Source: Mobiluncus sp963511525
Lineage (GTDB): Bacteria; Actinomycetota; Actinomycetes; Actinomycetales; Actinomycetaceae
Direction of reading: 5' to 3'
Length of the DNA stretch: 64,000 nt
NCBI RefSeq assembly: GCF_963511525.1
Contig: NZ_CAUPIY010000003.1
Span: 62,001 to 126,000 of the forward strand
Shown here: piece by piece, positions 43,362-52,741 of the stretch
How positions within the stretch are numbered: the stretch's first letter is position 1
How the letters are laid out: each line of letters begins with the position of its first letter
Made by a program: the position numbers and the translations under genes
Notes under the pieces: generated by a model
What the model was told of the DNA's origin: nothing
The model's database searches: none
What the model saw: the letters and a program-made list of their open reading frames with translations, nothing else

Positions 43362-43733
43362 TTACAGACTCAGTCCGCCCTCGCGGGCACCTTCAGCCAC
43401 AGCCGCAACGCGACCGTGATACATATTTCCACCGCGATCAAACACACACTGGGTAATCCCAGCGGCTTTGGCACGCTGTGCAATCAACTTGCCAACTTCG
43501 GTCGCCTTGGCCACCTTGTTGTCTTTAGCACCACGCAAAGCGTCCTCCATGGTGGAAGCGCTCACAATAGTCTTGTGCTCGTAATCGTTGACGAGCTGGG
43601 CGACCATGTGCCGGTTAGAACGGGTCACGACCAAACGCGGCTTTTCCGCCGATCCGAACATGTTCTTACGAACCCGCTGGTGGCGACGCAGACGCGACAG
43701 ACGCTTGCCTTTACCCTTTACAGAATAAGCCAT
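43362..43733 (-). CDS. rplR: 50S ribosomal protein uL18
   Basis: Binds 5S rRNA. RLSRLRRHQRVRKNMFGSAE, PRLVVTRSNRHMVAQLV and VFDRGGNMYHGRVAAVAEGA are typical; 123 residues. Two bases after rplF. Confidence 0.97.
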   Translation of the reverse strand: MAYSVKGKGKRLSRLRRHQRVRKNMFGSAEKPRLVVTRSNRHMVAQLVNDYEHKTIVSASTMEDALRGAKDNKVAKATEVGKLIAQRAKAAGITQCVFDRGGNMYHGRVAAVAEGAREGGLSL

Positions 43734-43735
43734 GA

Positions 43736-44269
43736 TTACTTACCTGCCTTTCCGACCTTGCGGCGAACATTCTCACCCAGATAGCGCACGCCTTTGCCCT
43801 TGTAAGGCTCCGGCGGACGAATCTTTCGCAGATTCGAGGCGACCTCGCCGACCAGTTCCTTTGAGGTGCCCTCAACGGTAACCCGGTTGCCTTCCACCTT
43901 GAATGTGATGCCCTCCGGGGGCTCCACATTGACGGGGTGCGAAAAACCGAGCTGGAACTCCAGACCAGCGCCCTTTTGATTGACACGGTAACCAGTGCCC
44001 TGGATCTCCAGGACCTTGGAATATCCGTGGGTGACGCCCTCAACCATGTTGGCGATGAGGGTGCGAGTCAGGCCGTGCAAAGAACGGGACTCACGTTCAT
44101 CATCGGGACGGCTCACGACCACGGTCGACCCGTCAACCTTGGCGGTAATCGGGGCGGCCACGGACATGGTCAAGGTACCCTTGGGACCCTTGACGGAAAC
44201 GTCTTGTCCATTGATGTTTACTTCCACACCGGCGGGAATTTCCACCGGAATCTTACCGATACGCGACAT
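43736..44269 (-). CDS. rplF: 50S ribosomal protein uL6
   Basis: Lies near the sarcin-ricin loop and factor site. MSRIGKIPVEIPAGVEVNIN at the start and RKIRPPEPYKGKGVRYLGE near the end identify it; 177 residues, normal. Confidence 0.97.
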   Translation of the reverse strand: MSRIGKIPVEIPAGVEVNINGQDVSVKGPKGTLTMSVAAPITAKVDGSTVVVSRPDDERESRSLHGLTRTLIANMVEGVTHGYSKVLEIQGTGYRVNQKGAGLEFQLGFSHPVNVEPPEGITFKVEGNRVTVEGTSKELVGEVASNLRKIRPPEPYKGKGVRYLGENVRRKVGKAGK

Positions 44270-44280
44270 GTCAGCCTCCT

Positions 44281-44679
44281 TTACCAGATGTAGGCGATAA
44301 CTTCTCCGCCTACACCCTTGTCGGCTGCCTCGCGGTCAGTGAGCATACCGGACGAGGACGAAATAATCGCCACGCCCAGGCCGCCCAGGACCTTCGGCAG
44401 TTTGGTGGACTTTGCATACACCCGCAAACCGGGCTTGGAGACGCGTTTCACACCGGAAATCGCGCGTTCACGTTTGGCGCCGTACTTTAAGTTAAGCGTC
44501 AAAGTTTTGCCGACTCGCGCTTCCTCGACTTCGTAGTCTTTGATGTAACCCTCAGTCTGAAGAATATTCGCGATAGCGGCCTTCATTTTCGAGTACGGCA
44601 TAGATACCGACTCGTGGTACGCCGAGCTGGCGTTGCGCAGACGTGTCAGCATGTCTGCTATGGGATCAGTCATTGTCAT
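44281..44679 (-). CDS. rpsH: 30S ribosomal protein uS8
   Basis: Central-domain assembly protein and, in E. coli, the repressor of the spc operon. TMTDPIADMLTRLRNASSAY and the ending GVGGEVIAYIW fit; 132 residues. Confidence 0.97.
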   Translation of the reverse strand: MTMTDPIADMLTRLRNASSAYHESVSMPYSKMKAAIANILQTEGYIKDYEVEEARVGKTLTLNLKYGAKRERAISGVKRVSKPGLRVYAKSTKLPKVLGGLGVAIISSSSGMLTDREAADKGVGGEVIAYIW

Positions 44680-44733
44680 TGGGCTTGGGCCCTTTCTGAG
44701 GCGGTTTCGTAATCGACCTGCCCCCTAATGTGT

Positions 44734-44919
44734 TTACCAGGAAGACTTCTTAACGCCGGGGAGCTCGCCATTATGGGCCATCTCACGCAGGCAGATACGG
44801 CACAAGCCAAACTTGCGATACACCGAATGAGGGCGACCACAGCGCTGGCACCGGGTGTAGGCACGCACCGCAAACTTGGGTTTACGGGCAGCCTTGTTCT
44901 TCAAAGCGGTTTTTGCCAT
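44734..44919 (-). CDS. rpsZ: 30S ribosomal protein uS14 type Z
   Basis: 61-residue zinc form of uS14: YTRCQRCGRPHSVYRKFGLC and RICLREMAHNGELPGVKKSS. Both CxxC pairs are intact, so zinc is expected. Two bases after rplE. Confidence 0.97.
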   Translation of the reverse strand: MAKTALKNKAARKPKFAVRAYTRCQRCGRPHSVYRKFGLCRICLREMAHNGELPGVKKSSW

Positions 44920-44921
44920 TG

Positions 44922-45482
44922 TTAATCCTCCTTGAACGGGAAACCGAGGTACTTCAGCAGCGCCCGGCCTTCGTCATCAGTTGCGGCGGTGGTTACGACC
45001 GTGATGTCCATGCCGCGCACGTGGTCAATATCGTCTTGGTTGATTTCGTGGAACACGGACTGCTCGGTCAAACCGAAAGTATAGTTTCCGTGACCGTCAA
45101 ACTGCTTGGAGCTCAGACCACGGAAGTCGCGGATACGCGGCAGGGCCGTGGACAGCAAACGATCGAGGAACTCCCACATCCGATCGCCGCGCAGGGTGAC
45201 GTGAGCCCCAATCGGGGACCCTTCACGCAACTTGAACTGAGCGATAGACTTGCGAGCCTTGTCAACCACCGGCTTCTGGCCAGTAATGGTGGACAGGTCA
45301 GAGATAGCGCCTTCCATGAGTTTGTGGTCGTGCGCAGCGGCACCCACACCCATGTTCACAACGATCTTTTCCAGCCCGCCAACCTGGTTAACGTTCTGGT
45401 GCTTGAATTCCTTGAGCAGCTGACCCTTGATTTCTTCGCGGTACTTGGTCTTAAGCCGCGGGGTGTATTTTTCCTCTGCCAT
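44922..45482 (-). CDS. rplE: 50S ribosomal protein uL5
   Basis: Binds 5S rRNA and P-site tRNA. PRLKTKYREEIKGQLLKEF, KIVVNMGVGAAAHDHKLMEG and GMDITVVTTAATDDEGRALL are typical; 186 residues. Its start shares one base with the rplX stop. Confidence 0.97.
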   Translation of the reverse strand: MAEEKYTPRLKTKYREEIKGQLLKEFKHQNVNQVGGLEKIVVNMGVGAAAHDHKLMEGAISDLSTITGQKPVVDKARKSIAQFKLREGSPIGAHVTLRGDRMWEFLDRLLSTALPRIRDFRGLSSKQFDGHGNYTFGLTEQSVFHEINQDDIDHVRGMDITVVTTAATDDEGRALLKYLGFPFKED

Positions 45483-45856
45483 TACAGATCCTTCCCGGTA
45501 GCTTTGGACACGCGAATCCGAACGGTCTTTTCTTTACCATCGCGATCGACGACCTCTTCGCGCATACCCACCCGGGTACCCGCAATCTTCTTGGTCGTGT
45601 TGCCGAGCTTGGCCTTGGCGGCCGCGGGCTCGTAGTACATCACGTTGGAAATGTGGATGGAGGCCTCTTTCGTTTCGATGCCACCAGTCGGACCCTGATG
45701 GGTCCGCCCCGCCTTATTGTGGTGCTTCATCATCATGATGCCCTCGACCACCACGCGTTCGCGCTTCCGGTCGATTTGCAGAATCCGGCCGTGCTTGCCC
45801 TTGTCGCGGCCAGTTATCACCACGACTTCGTCGCCAACCTTCAACTTTGCTGCCAT
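45482..45856 (-). CDS. rplX: 50S ribosomal protein uL24
   Basis: Assembly initiator with a KOW motif: KLKVGDEVVVITGRDKGKHG, then VEGIMMMKHHNKAG. 124 residues, about 20 longer than E. coli at the C-terminus. Start and rplN stop overlap as TGATG. Confidence 0.97.
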   Translation of the reverse strand: MAAKLKVGDEVVVITGRDKGKHGRILQIDRKRERVVVEGIMMMKHHNKAGRTHQGPTGGIETKEASIHISNVMYYEPAAAKAKLGNTTKKIAGTRVGMREEVVDRDGKEKTVRIRVSKATGKDL

Positions 45857-46224
45857 CAGATCACCTCCGGGGCGAGTGAAATAATACGCATGAACTTCTT
45901 TTCACGAAGTTCACGCCCGACGGGCCCGAAAATACGGGTGCCGCGCGGCTCCTCATCGTTCTTGAGGATGACAGCGGCGTTCTCGTCGAAACGAATGTAG
46001 GAACCGTCCTTGCGGCGGGTTTCCTTTTTAGTGCGGACTACGACAGCCTTGACGACTTCACCCTTTTTCACGTTGCCGCCAGGGATAGCATCCTTGACGG
46101 TCGCGACAATGGTGTCGCCGATGCCGGCGTAGCGTCGCTTCGAGCCGCCCATCACACGGATGCAAAGGATTTCCTTAGCCCCCGTGTTGTCGGCGACCTT
46201 CAGTCGCGACTCCTGCTGAATCAT
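45856..46224 (-). CDS. rplN: 50S ribosomal protein uL14
   Basis: MIQQESRLKVADNTGAKEIL and the ending MRIISLAPEVI identify it; 122 residues. It is the first gene of the spc operon here, with GAAGGAG upstream and a candidate promoter about 155 bases back. The S10 operon, which usually comes immediately before it, is 9 kb away. Confidence 0.97.
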   Translation of the reverse strand: MIQQESRLKVADNTGAKEILCIRVMGGSKRRYAGIGDTIVATVKDAIPGGNVKKGEVVKAVVVRTKKETRRKDGSYIRFDENAAVILKNDEEPRGTRIFGPVGRELREKKFMRIISLAPEVI

Positions 46225-46378
46225 CTTTTCTCCTTCGTCTGGCCGGTTCTCAATAGAGCCTTGCCGAACCTATCTTGCGTTGCAAGGGCGCACAAATCCC
46301 ACCTCAAACGGGCGGAATTGGAACCCCTGGCTGACACAGACACATTTGTGAGAGGTCTCAGCCAAAAGCAACCCTCCA

Positions 46379-46407
46379 AGTTTAGTATTTATTGGCGGGG
46401 GTGGCAA
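46379..46407 (-). promoter_or_regulatory. Candidate promoter of the spc operon
   Basis: On the minus strand TTGCCA (46407-46402), 17 bases, TAAACT (46384-46379). The position, between the carbonic anhydrase start and rplN, fits independent transcription of the spc operon. Confidence 0.5.
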
Positions 46408-46459
46408 ACCGCAGCCAAACCGCAATTCGCCCAACTAAGAAAACCGCTAAGCTGAGATT

Positions 46460-46948
46460 GTGTTTGATGATTTATTAGAAGGTAATGCTCGATACGCAAA
46501 AAATTTCCCCTACCGTGGACTTCCCAGCGCTCCTGCGCATGGGTTGCTGATTGTGACTTGTATGGATTCCCGTCTTGATCCTCTCAAAATCTTTGGGCTG
46601 AATGTTGGTCAAGCCAAGGTTTTGCGCACTCCTGGCGGATTCCTGAAGCCTAGCACGTTGGCGGGTGCCATCTCAGCGGTTCACAAACTTAACGTGGACC
46701 GAATTATGGTGCTGGAACACACCAATTGCACCATGGCTTCCGCCGACGAAGCGGGACTTCGGGCCATTATTGCCAAACATGCTGGACAGCCCGTTGGAGA
46801 TCTGGTTTTTGGCGCAGACCCGAACCAAGACCAACATTTGCGTGATGACGTGAAGACTCTGCGCAACCATACCCTGATTAAAGGCTTTGCGGAAGTTGGC
46901 GGGTTTATGTATGACGTAGAGACCGGACAGGTCACCCAAGTGTGTTAA
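46460..46948 (+). CDS. Beta-class carbonic anhydrase
   Basis: Interconverts CO2 and bicarbonate. The zinc ligands and catalytic dyad are present as TCMDSRLDP (CxDxR) and LEHTNCTMA (HxxC). 162 residues is the compact actinobacterial form. It starts at a GTG (46460) with no strong ribosome-binding site. It stands alone on the plus strand, divergent from rplN. Confidence 0.9.
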   Translation: MFDDLLEGNARYAKNFPYRGLPSAPAHGLLIVTCMDSRLDPLKIFGLNVGQAKVLRTPGGFLKPSTLAGAISAVHKLNVDRIMVLEHTNCTMASADEAGLRAIIAKHAGQPVGDLVFGADPNQDQHLRDDVKTLRNHTLIKGFAEVGGFMYDVETGQVTQVC

Positions 46949-47162
46949 ATTCCAGCTCGTTTAGCTGCTGCAACTTGATAGACTGCCTGGCATCCAAGCC
47001 CAGCAGTCCGATGCCATTTCTGCATCCCAGGTTCTCTGATACTGTTCAGGGTTTGCGCTGCTCAAAATTTCCTGAAGCCCGCTGTTATTGAAGGGTAGCA
47101 AAACGAGGAATTTTCCTGATAAATTTGACTCAGGTGTTGCTGTTTATTCTTTAGGAGGAATT

Positions 47163-47609
47163 ATGTCCAACCCTTATCAACCCCAGCAGAGCAATCCCGG
47201 TCAAGTCCCCGGATCGCAACCCGGCCAGCCCATGCCTGGCCAGCCCATGCCTGGCCAGCCCATGCCCGGGCAACCGATGGGACAACCCATGCCCGGACAG
47301 TTCGCCCGCCCTTATGAGCATCCCCAGGAACAGACCGTGATGGCACTGGCTATTATCGGCATCTTCTTTTGGCCTTGCTCACCTATCGCCTGGTATATGG
47401 GCAGCAAGGCGAAAAATGAGATGGTGGCCCAGAACATGGAACCCACCTCGAAACTAAAGACTTGGACCATAGTCGCTATGGTTCTCACGATTTTGGGACT
47501 CATTGGTATCGGTATCAGCATCATCATGACGGTTGTGGGAGGACTGGCGATTCTGGGAATGGCTAGCGACACGAGCGCGGGACTTTTGCCCGTTCTGAGT
47601 GCCATCTAA
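47163..47609 (+). CDS. Small membrane protein with PGQPM repeats (DUF4190-like)
   Basis: 148 residues from the ATG at 47163, which follows TAGGAGGAATT. The first ~55 residues are Pro/Gln/Gly-rich with at least four exact or near PGQPM units (PGQPMPGQPMPGQPMGQPM). Two transmembrane helices follow (TVMALAIIGIFFWPCSPIAW and TIVAMVLTILGLIGIGISII), the arrangement of DUF4190 proteins of Gram-positives. Function unknown. Monocistronic, with its own terminator. Confidence 0.75.
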   Translation: MSNPYQPQQSNPGQVPGSQPGQPMPGQPMPGQPMPGQPMGQPMPGQFARPYEHPQEQTVMALAIIGIFFWPCSPIAWYMGSKAKNEMVAQNMEPTSKLKTWTIVAMVLTILGLIGIGISIIMTVVGGLAILGMASDTSAGLLPVLSAI

Positions 47610-47637
47610 ATCGGTCTCGATTCCTTCACAAGTCTCT

Positions 47638-47676
47638 TGATGGGTCTTACCTGTGGGTGAGGCCCATCATGGTTTT
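47638..47676 (+). terminator. Terminator after the PGQPM protein
   Basis: TGATGGGTCTTACC pairs (with two G-U pairs) with GGTGAGGCCCATCA, then TGGTTTTT. About 30 bases after the stop. Confidence 0.8.
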
Positions 47677-47769
47677 TATAACGCCCCAAGTCATCGTCTT
47701 TCTGGCTCCCCTACGAAGTCTTGTCTGTGTTGAAAAGACATTGGATTCTTCACGGGGCGACAGAACATA

Positions 47770-47814
47770 AAATAGATGTTTGCCCGGGCTGTAAGCCCGG
47801 GCAAACATCTATTT
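47770..47814 (-). terminator. Terminator after rbsD
   Basis: A perfect 21-bp stem (left arm 47770-47790, right arm 47794-47814) with a three-base loop, ending in A/T-rich flanks on both sides. It lies five bases beyond the rbsD stop and may also stop plus-strand transcription from the convergent gene. Confidence 0.85.
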
Positions 47815-47819
47815 ATTGC

Positions 47820-48209
47820 TCATTTTCCGAAAGGCACACCGCAACGCAAAATCACATTCGCCCACGGAGTATCCTCCCCAGTTCTGACTACAAAAGCTGC
47901 TTGCGCTACCTGGCGCTTGAGCTCTTCATGGGAAATTGTGTCATGAGTCCCAGGAATCTCCGCAAACCAAGATTCCACCTCGGTGCCGATGGCCTCAGAA
48001 GCATAACAGCACGCTTCTATTTCAACTTCTGACAACAGAGCCTGAAGCACCGGTTGGAAGCGAGGCAAACCGAACACCACGCTCAAATCCACTACAGGAA
48101 TATGCCGAGGAATCGGCAGGCCACAGTCCGCCAACACGAAGGTGTCTGTGTGGCCTAAACACGCAATCTGAGCCAGAAGACTGCGATTCAAAATGCCCTG
48201 TTTCTTCAT
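47820..48209 (-). CDS. rbsD: D-ribose pyranase
   Basis: Interconverts beta-pyranose and furanose forms of ribose so that RbsK can act. MKKQGILNRSLLAQIACLGH with HTDTFVLADCGLPIPR is the family start (His20 is the catalytic base). HEELKRQVAQAAFVVRTGE lies near the end. From the ATG at 48209 (overlapping the rbsK stop as ATGA) it has 129 residues, as expected. Last gene of the operon. Confidence 0.94.
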   Translation of the reverse strand: MKKQGILNRSLLAQIACLGHTDTFVLADCGLPIPRHIPVVDLSVVFGLPRFQPVLQALLSEVEIEACCYASEAIGTEVESWFAEIPGTHDTISHEELKRQVAQAAFVVRTGEDTPWANVILRCGVPFGK

Positions 48210-49132
48210 CTGTTTCCTTTCAAAGCTGCGACAGCCTGCCAATACGAGGATTGCGCACCAGGATATTTTACCGTTTCGGAAGCAAATCGCGTTGCCGCTA
48301 ATGCACTGTCGTGGAGGGACTGACCCTCAGCTAATTTAGCTGCGAGCACTCCGGTAAACGCGTCACCCGCCCCTACCGCGTCAACAGCTTGAACAGGAAT
48401 TGCGTCGATATGCGAAACAATAATGTCATCTTTCGACGTGCGTTCTCCCAACAGCGATCCTTGTGAACCGAGAGTCAGAACCACGGAGGGCACTCCGACT
48501 TCCAGCAATGCTTTCGCGACGTCAGCATCCTCAGCATTACTGAGATTCAATCCCAGGCAGCTCGCCGCCAAACGTGACTCGTACTCGTTTACTACCAAAG
48601 GATTACTGTGCAAAAGCAACCACGGGTTAACAGCTATCGCCGGTGCGAGATTCAACACAACCCGCTTGCCGGAATCCACAAATCGTTTTGCAGCCTCCAG
48701 AATGCAGTCTTGCGGAATTTCTGCCTGCATCACCAGAACGTCAGCCTGGTGCAATGCCGGATTAATCCACTCGATTCCACCGCTATTCATGGCACCGTTG
48801 GCCCCGGGAACCACAATAATGAAGTTTTCACCTTGCTGTTCGACGGTTACAACCGCCAGACCGGTGGGAATGTCAACTTGACGCACAAAGCTCAAGTCCA
48901 CACCCGCTCTTTGCAGAGATTCCACCACAACCTGTGCATTGGAATCATTACCAACCTGTCCTACCATCATCACGTGGTGCCCGGTCAGGGCGGCAGCTAG
49001 AGCTTGGTTCGCTCCCTTACCTCCGGCACTGACTCCGCCACCCCCACCCAAAAGGGTCTCTCCCGGCTGGGGATGGCGAGCCACTGTCAAATTCAGGTCA
49101 GCATTCAGAGACCCGAAAACAGCTATTGTCAC
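48206..49132 (-). CDS. rbsK: Ribokinase
   Basis: Phosphorylates ribose to ribose-5-phosphate. FGSLNADLNLTVARHPQPGE, GGKGANQALAAALTG near the N-terminus and the anion-hole motif VDAVGAGDAFTGVLAAKLAE with catalytic Asp near the C-terminus are clear. 308 residues. ATGA overlaps with both rbsB and rbsD. Confidence 0.95.
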   Translation of the reverse strand: MTIAVFGSLNADLNLTVARHPQPGETLLGGGGGVSAGGKGANQALAAALTGHHVMMVGQVGNDSNAQVVVESLQRAGVDLSFVRQVDIPTGLAVVTVEQQGENFIIVVPGANGAMNSGGIEWINPALHQADVLVMQAEIPQDCILEAAKRFVDSGKRVVLNLAPAIAVNPWLLLHSNPLVVNEYESRLAASCLGLNLSNAEDADVAKALLEVGVPSVVLTLGSQGSLLGERTSKDDIIVSHIDAIPVQAVDAVGAGDAFTGVLAAKLAEGQSLHDSALAATRFASETVKYPGAQSSYWQAVAALKGNR

Positions 49133-50103
49133 TTGATGTACTCCGCAACGTTGTCTTTGGTGACAGTCTTAACTTCCACCGGAACATTGGCATCAGCCTT
49201 GCCGGTTTCCAAGAACTTAATAGCTTGATCTACGGCAATTTTACCGAGTTCTTTGGGTTGCTGAGCGATCGTTCCAAGCATGGTTCCATCCTGCACAGCC
49301 TGCAAGCCATCATTCGTGCCATCAAAGCCAAAGACGAATACGTCTTTACCCGCCTTTTCCGCTAACGCTTTCAAAGCACCCAGTGCCATCTCATCGTTAT
49401 GTGCAAATATAGCCTTCACATTAGGATTAGCCTGCAGCAGATTTGATGCCACGTCCAATCCCTCAGCACGGTCAAAGTTAGCGGTTTGGGAAGCAACTAC
49501 CTTGATATTCGGGAAGGCCTTGATGCCTTCCTCGAAGCCTTGACCACGGTCACGAGTCGCGGAGGCACCTGGCACCCCTTGGAGCACAATGACGTCTCCT
49601 TTCTCGCCGATGGCCTTGGCAATCTGCTCCGCAGCAAGTTTGCCGCCAAGGACGTTATCTGAGGACACAAAAGAATCCAGCTTGCCGGTAGTGACACCGC
49701 GATCAACTGCAATAACGGGAATCTTTGCACCATTCAGCGCTTCAACAGAAGGTCCCGCCGCGTCGGAATCCACCGGGTTAATAATTACCGCACTCACGCC
49801 CTTACTGATGGCGTTCTGAGCCTGGTTAGCCTGGGTGGCCGAGTCATCCTGAGCATCAGAAATCTCCAGTGTGTACCCCTTTGATTCCGCTTCGGCCTTG
49901 GCACCGTCGCTCAGATCCACAAAGAATGGATTGCTCAGAGTGGAAACTAACAATACGAGGTTTTTCCCACCTGAGGCATTGCCGTTCTCCCCTGAGGAGG
50001 CTCCATCATTGGCGGCATCGGTGCCGCCGCAAGCGCTCAGTCCTAGAATCCCTAGAGACAGAATCGCTCCAGATGCAAATAACTTGTGAAATTTTTTCAT
50101 CAT
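49129..50103 (-). CDS. rbsB: Ribose ABC transporter substrate-binding lipoprotein
   Basis: A lipoprotein signal (FASGAILSLGILGLSACGG) places the mature protein on the outer face of the membrane via its lipobox Cys. The type I periplasmic-binding fold follows (LVLLVSTLSNPFFVDLSDGA, ISKGVSAVIINPVDSDAAG, PVIAVDRGV). I start at the ATG at 50103 with AAGGG upstream, giving 324 residues; the longer frame has 26 unrelated residues. A 122-bp gap to rbsC may hold an RNA element affecting relative levels, but I see no clear hairpin. Confidence 0.94.
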   Translation of the reverse strand: MMKKFHKLFASGAILSLGILGLSACGGTDAANDGASSGENGNASGGKNLVLLVSTLSNPFFVDLSDGAKAEAESKGYTLEISDAQDDSATQANQAQNAISKGVSAVIINPVDSDAAGPSVEALNGAKIPVIAVDRGVTTGKLDSFVSSDNVLGGKLAAEQIAKAIGEKGDVIVLQGVPGASATRDRGQGFEEGIKAFPNIKVVASQTANFDRAEGLDVASNLLQANPNVKAIFAHNDEMALGALKALAEKAGKDVFVFGFDGTNDGLQAVQDGTMLGTIAQQPKELGKIAVDQAIKFLETGKADANVPVEVKTVTKDNVAEYIK

Positions 50104-50225
50104 GTGTTTCCCTTTCTGGGTGTTTTGTTCCGGGGGGTCCCTCGAAACATGTTGTTTATTTATTGCAATTTTTGAACCCACAAGGAAGGGTTCTTTTTTT
50201 CCAGGGCAAGCCCGCTCCTTATGGT

Positions 50226-51218
50226 TTAGTGTGCAGATTCCTTGTTCTTCAGGGCATCAATACCCACTGCGACGGCGATGACCAGACCTATAACCACCTG
50301 TTGCCAGAAGGAAGGAACATTCATGATGTTGAGTCCGTTACGAATCACCGCCAGCAGAAGAGCCCCAACCAGAGTTCCGGAAACTTTACCTGAACCGCCG
50401 GCCAGAGATGCACCCCCAATCACGACCGCCGCAATCGCATCGAGCTCGTATCCCACACCGGCTTGTGCGCCAGCGGAATTGAGTCGACCAGCCATAACCA
50501 TTCCAGCCACACCCGCATATAGTCCGCACAACGCAAACACGGTCACCTGCACCTTTTTCACGGGGATACCCGAAAGCCTAGCTGCCTCGATATTGCCACC
50601 GACGGCATACATGGCACGCCCCATTGCGGTTCGGTTGAGGATTACAGCCGCCACAACACCCGAGAGAGCAAATACGATAATCGGTACAGGAATCGGACCT
50701 ATACTCCCCCCTAACATGTTTACCGCAGGTGAGGTGGGAATCGGTTTTCCTTGGGAAATCACCAGGGTGAGCCCACGAGCGATGGAGAGCATCGCCAGGG
50801 TAGCAATGAAAGACGGCAAACGAAAATACGCATTGCTAATTCCGTTTACTGCCCCGCACATGATTCCAGCCAGCAATCCAACTAGCAAAGCTAGCCAGCT
50901 GGGGATACCCATAACGGTAAAGGCGTAAGCACCCACCATGGCTGACAGGGCCAGCATGGAGCCAACGGACAGGTCAATGCCAGCTGCCACGATGACGAAA
51001 GTCATTCCAAACGCAAGAATTGCGGTGACCGCTGTTTGCACACCAATTTGGGTGAAGTTGTTCACCGAAAGGAACACCGGTGACGCTAGGCTCAAAACGA
51101 TAGCCAAGATTACCAAACCGACCAGAGCTCCATTGTTGGCAAGGAAGGTTTTGACATTGACCAGCCCGTTAGACGGCTTCAATTCACGCTGAGCGCTTGG
51201 TTTCGTTACTGTTTGCAT
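50226..51218 (-). CDS. rbsC: Ribose ABC transporter permease
   Basis: 330-residue membrane subunit with about ten helices of the BPD_transp_2 type. FVIVAAGIDLSVGSMLALSA, RAMYAVGGNIEAARLSGIPV (the ATPase-contact loop) and LDAIAAVVIGGASLAGGSG are family marks. Fourteen bases after rbsA. Confidence 0.95.
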   Translation of the reverse strand: MQTVTKPSAQRELKPSNGLVNVKTFLANNGALVGLVILAIVLSLASPVFLSVNNFTQIGVQTAVTAILAFGMTFVIVAAGIDLSVGSMLALSAMVGAYAFTVMGIPSWLALLVGLLAGIMCGAVNGISNAYFRLPSFIATLAMLSIARGLTLVISQGKPIPTSPAVNMLGGSIGPIPVPIIVFALSGVVAAVILNRTAMGRAMYAVGGNIEAARLSGIPVKKVQVTVFALCGLYAGVAGMVMAGRLNSAGAQAGVGYELDAIAAVVIGGASLAGGSGKVSGTLVGALLLAVIRNGLNIMNVPSFWQQVVIGLVIAVAVGIDALKNKESAH

Positions 51219-51232
51219 ATTGGCCTTCTTTT

Positions 51233-52729
51233 CTAAATTTGTGACAACTCTGCGACATTGGAAACCGCCAGTGTCATGATTTCGTCTTGAGTGGTTCCTC
51301 TACCCGGAAGTTCCCCGGCAACTCGACCTTCCGACATCACCAGAATCCGGTCTGACATACCTAGTACCTCAGGCAATTCACTGGAAACCATCACCACCGC
51401 GCCACCATCGGACACGATTTGATTGATAAGTTCATAGATTTCGACTTTTGCACCTACGTCGACCCCGCGAGTCGGCTCATCGAGAAGTAACACCTTCGAT
51501 CCGGCCAACACCCACCGTCCAAACACTAGCTTTTGTTGGTTTCCTCCCGAAAGCTCTTTGACTTTCTGATCAATGCTCTCCATACGGACTCGCATCCGCT
51601 GGGACACTCCTTCAGCTTGTTTACGCAACATTCTTCGTTGGGCTATCCCGAAACGAGCACTGGGCATGAGTTTTGCATAGCCGAGGTTTTCGCCAGCCGT
51701 TGCACCCAAAACCAAGCCCTGAGCTTTGCGGTCTTCCGGAACCATGCCCAGACCCAAAGAAATCTTTTTAGCAATCTGGGAGTTTGGAACTTCCTTTCCC
51801 TGAATTTGAATCACTCCAGAGTCAAATGTGTCGGCTCCCGCGATGGCTCTCAAGACCTCGGTTCTTCCTGCACCAACCAAGCCGGCGATTCCCAATACCT
51901 CTCCAGCACGAACATTGAAACTAACATCAGAGAAATTCCCTGCTGAACTTAGGTTTTTCACCTCCAGCAGTATCTTTCCGGCTTTAACCTGGCGGGAGGG
52001 GAACTGTTCATCAATAGATCGTCCCACCATGAGACGCACCAGCTCAGGTTCCGGAGTCTTCGCGTCTACCTGCGCCACGAGGTTTCCATCCCGTAGCACC
52101 GAAACAGTGTCCCCGATTTCTGCTAGTTCGTTCAGGTGGTGAGAGATAAAAATCATCCCCACCCCTTGTGCCTTTAGTGAGCGCATCAGCTCAAATAAGA
52201 CCTTTATCTCTTTTGTCGTCAAAGCTGCTGTGGGCTCATCAAGTATCAGTATTTTGGACTTTACGGATAGAGCCTTGGCGATTTCGACCAACTGCTGACC
52301 TGCTATCCCCAATTCGCCCACGGGCTGTTTGAGATTGAGTTTCATGCCTACCAAATCCAAAGCCTCTTGTGCCCGGCGATAAAGTTCACGTTTATCTAAC
52401 ATTCCGGCCTTGGTTGGGAGTCTGCCCAGCAAAAGGTTCTCTGCCACGCTCATCTTGGGGACGAGGTTGAGTTCTTGGTGAATTACCGAAATTCCGTATG
52501 ACTCCGCGTCCTTAACGTTCGCTATTGTCACTGGTTTCCCATCCAGGAACAGTTCACCCTTATCTGCACTGTATATTCCGGCAATAATTTTGATGAGGGT
52601 GGATTTACCAGCACCGTTTTCTCCCAGCAAGACATGCACTTTCCCTGGTTCTACGCGCAGAGAAATGTCTTTTAACACCTCTACTGGTCCAAAAGATTTA
52701 TAGATATGCTTTAGTTCCAACGTTGTCAT
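51233..52729 (-). CDS. rbsA: Ribose ABC transporter ATP-binding protein
   Basis: Two fused ABC domains, 498 residues. The first has Walker A GENGAGKSTLIKIIAG, signature GELGIAGQQLVEIAKAL and Walker B ILILDEPTAAL. The second has the degenerate Walker A GLVGAGRTEVLRAIAG but intact signature LSGGNQQKLVFGRW and Walker B VLLLDEPTRGVD, as in RbsA/MglA. Twelve bases after the regulator gene. Confidence 0.95.
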   Translation of the reverse strand: MTTLELKHIYKSFGPVEVLKDISLRVEPGKVHVLLGENGAGKSTLIKIIAGIYSADKGELFLDGKPVTIANVKDAESYGISVIHQELNLVPKMSVAENLLLGRLPTKAGMLDKRELYRRAQEALDLVGMKLNLKQPVGELGIAGQQLVEIAKALSVKSKILILDEPTAALTTKEIKVLFELMRSLKAQGVGMIFISHHLNELAEIGDTVSVLRDGNLVAQVDAKTPEPELVRLMVGRSIDEQFPSRQVKAGKILLEVKNLSSAGNFSDVSFNVRAGEVLGIAGLVGAGRTEVLRAIAGADTFDSGVIQIQGKEVPNSQIAKKISLGLGMVPEDRKAQGLVLGATAGENLGYAKLMPSARFGIAQRRMLRKQAEGVSQRMRVRMESIDQKVKELSGGNQQKLVFGRWVLAGSKVLLLDEPTRGVDVGAKVEIYELINQIVSDGGAVVMVSSELPEVLGMSDRILVMSEGRVAGELPGRGTTQDEIMTLAVSNVAELSQI

Positions 52730-52741
52730 CTGCGCTGCTCC

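Noticed and set aside
47221..47300. Tandem DNA repeat of CCCATGCC(T/C)GG(C/G)CAG type
   Set aside because: Explained by in-frame PGQPM repeats of the small membrane protein.
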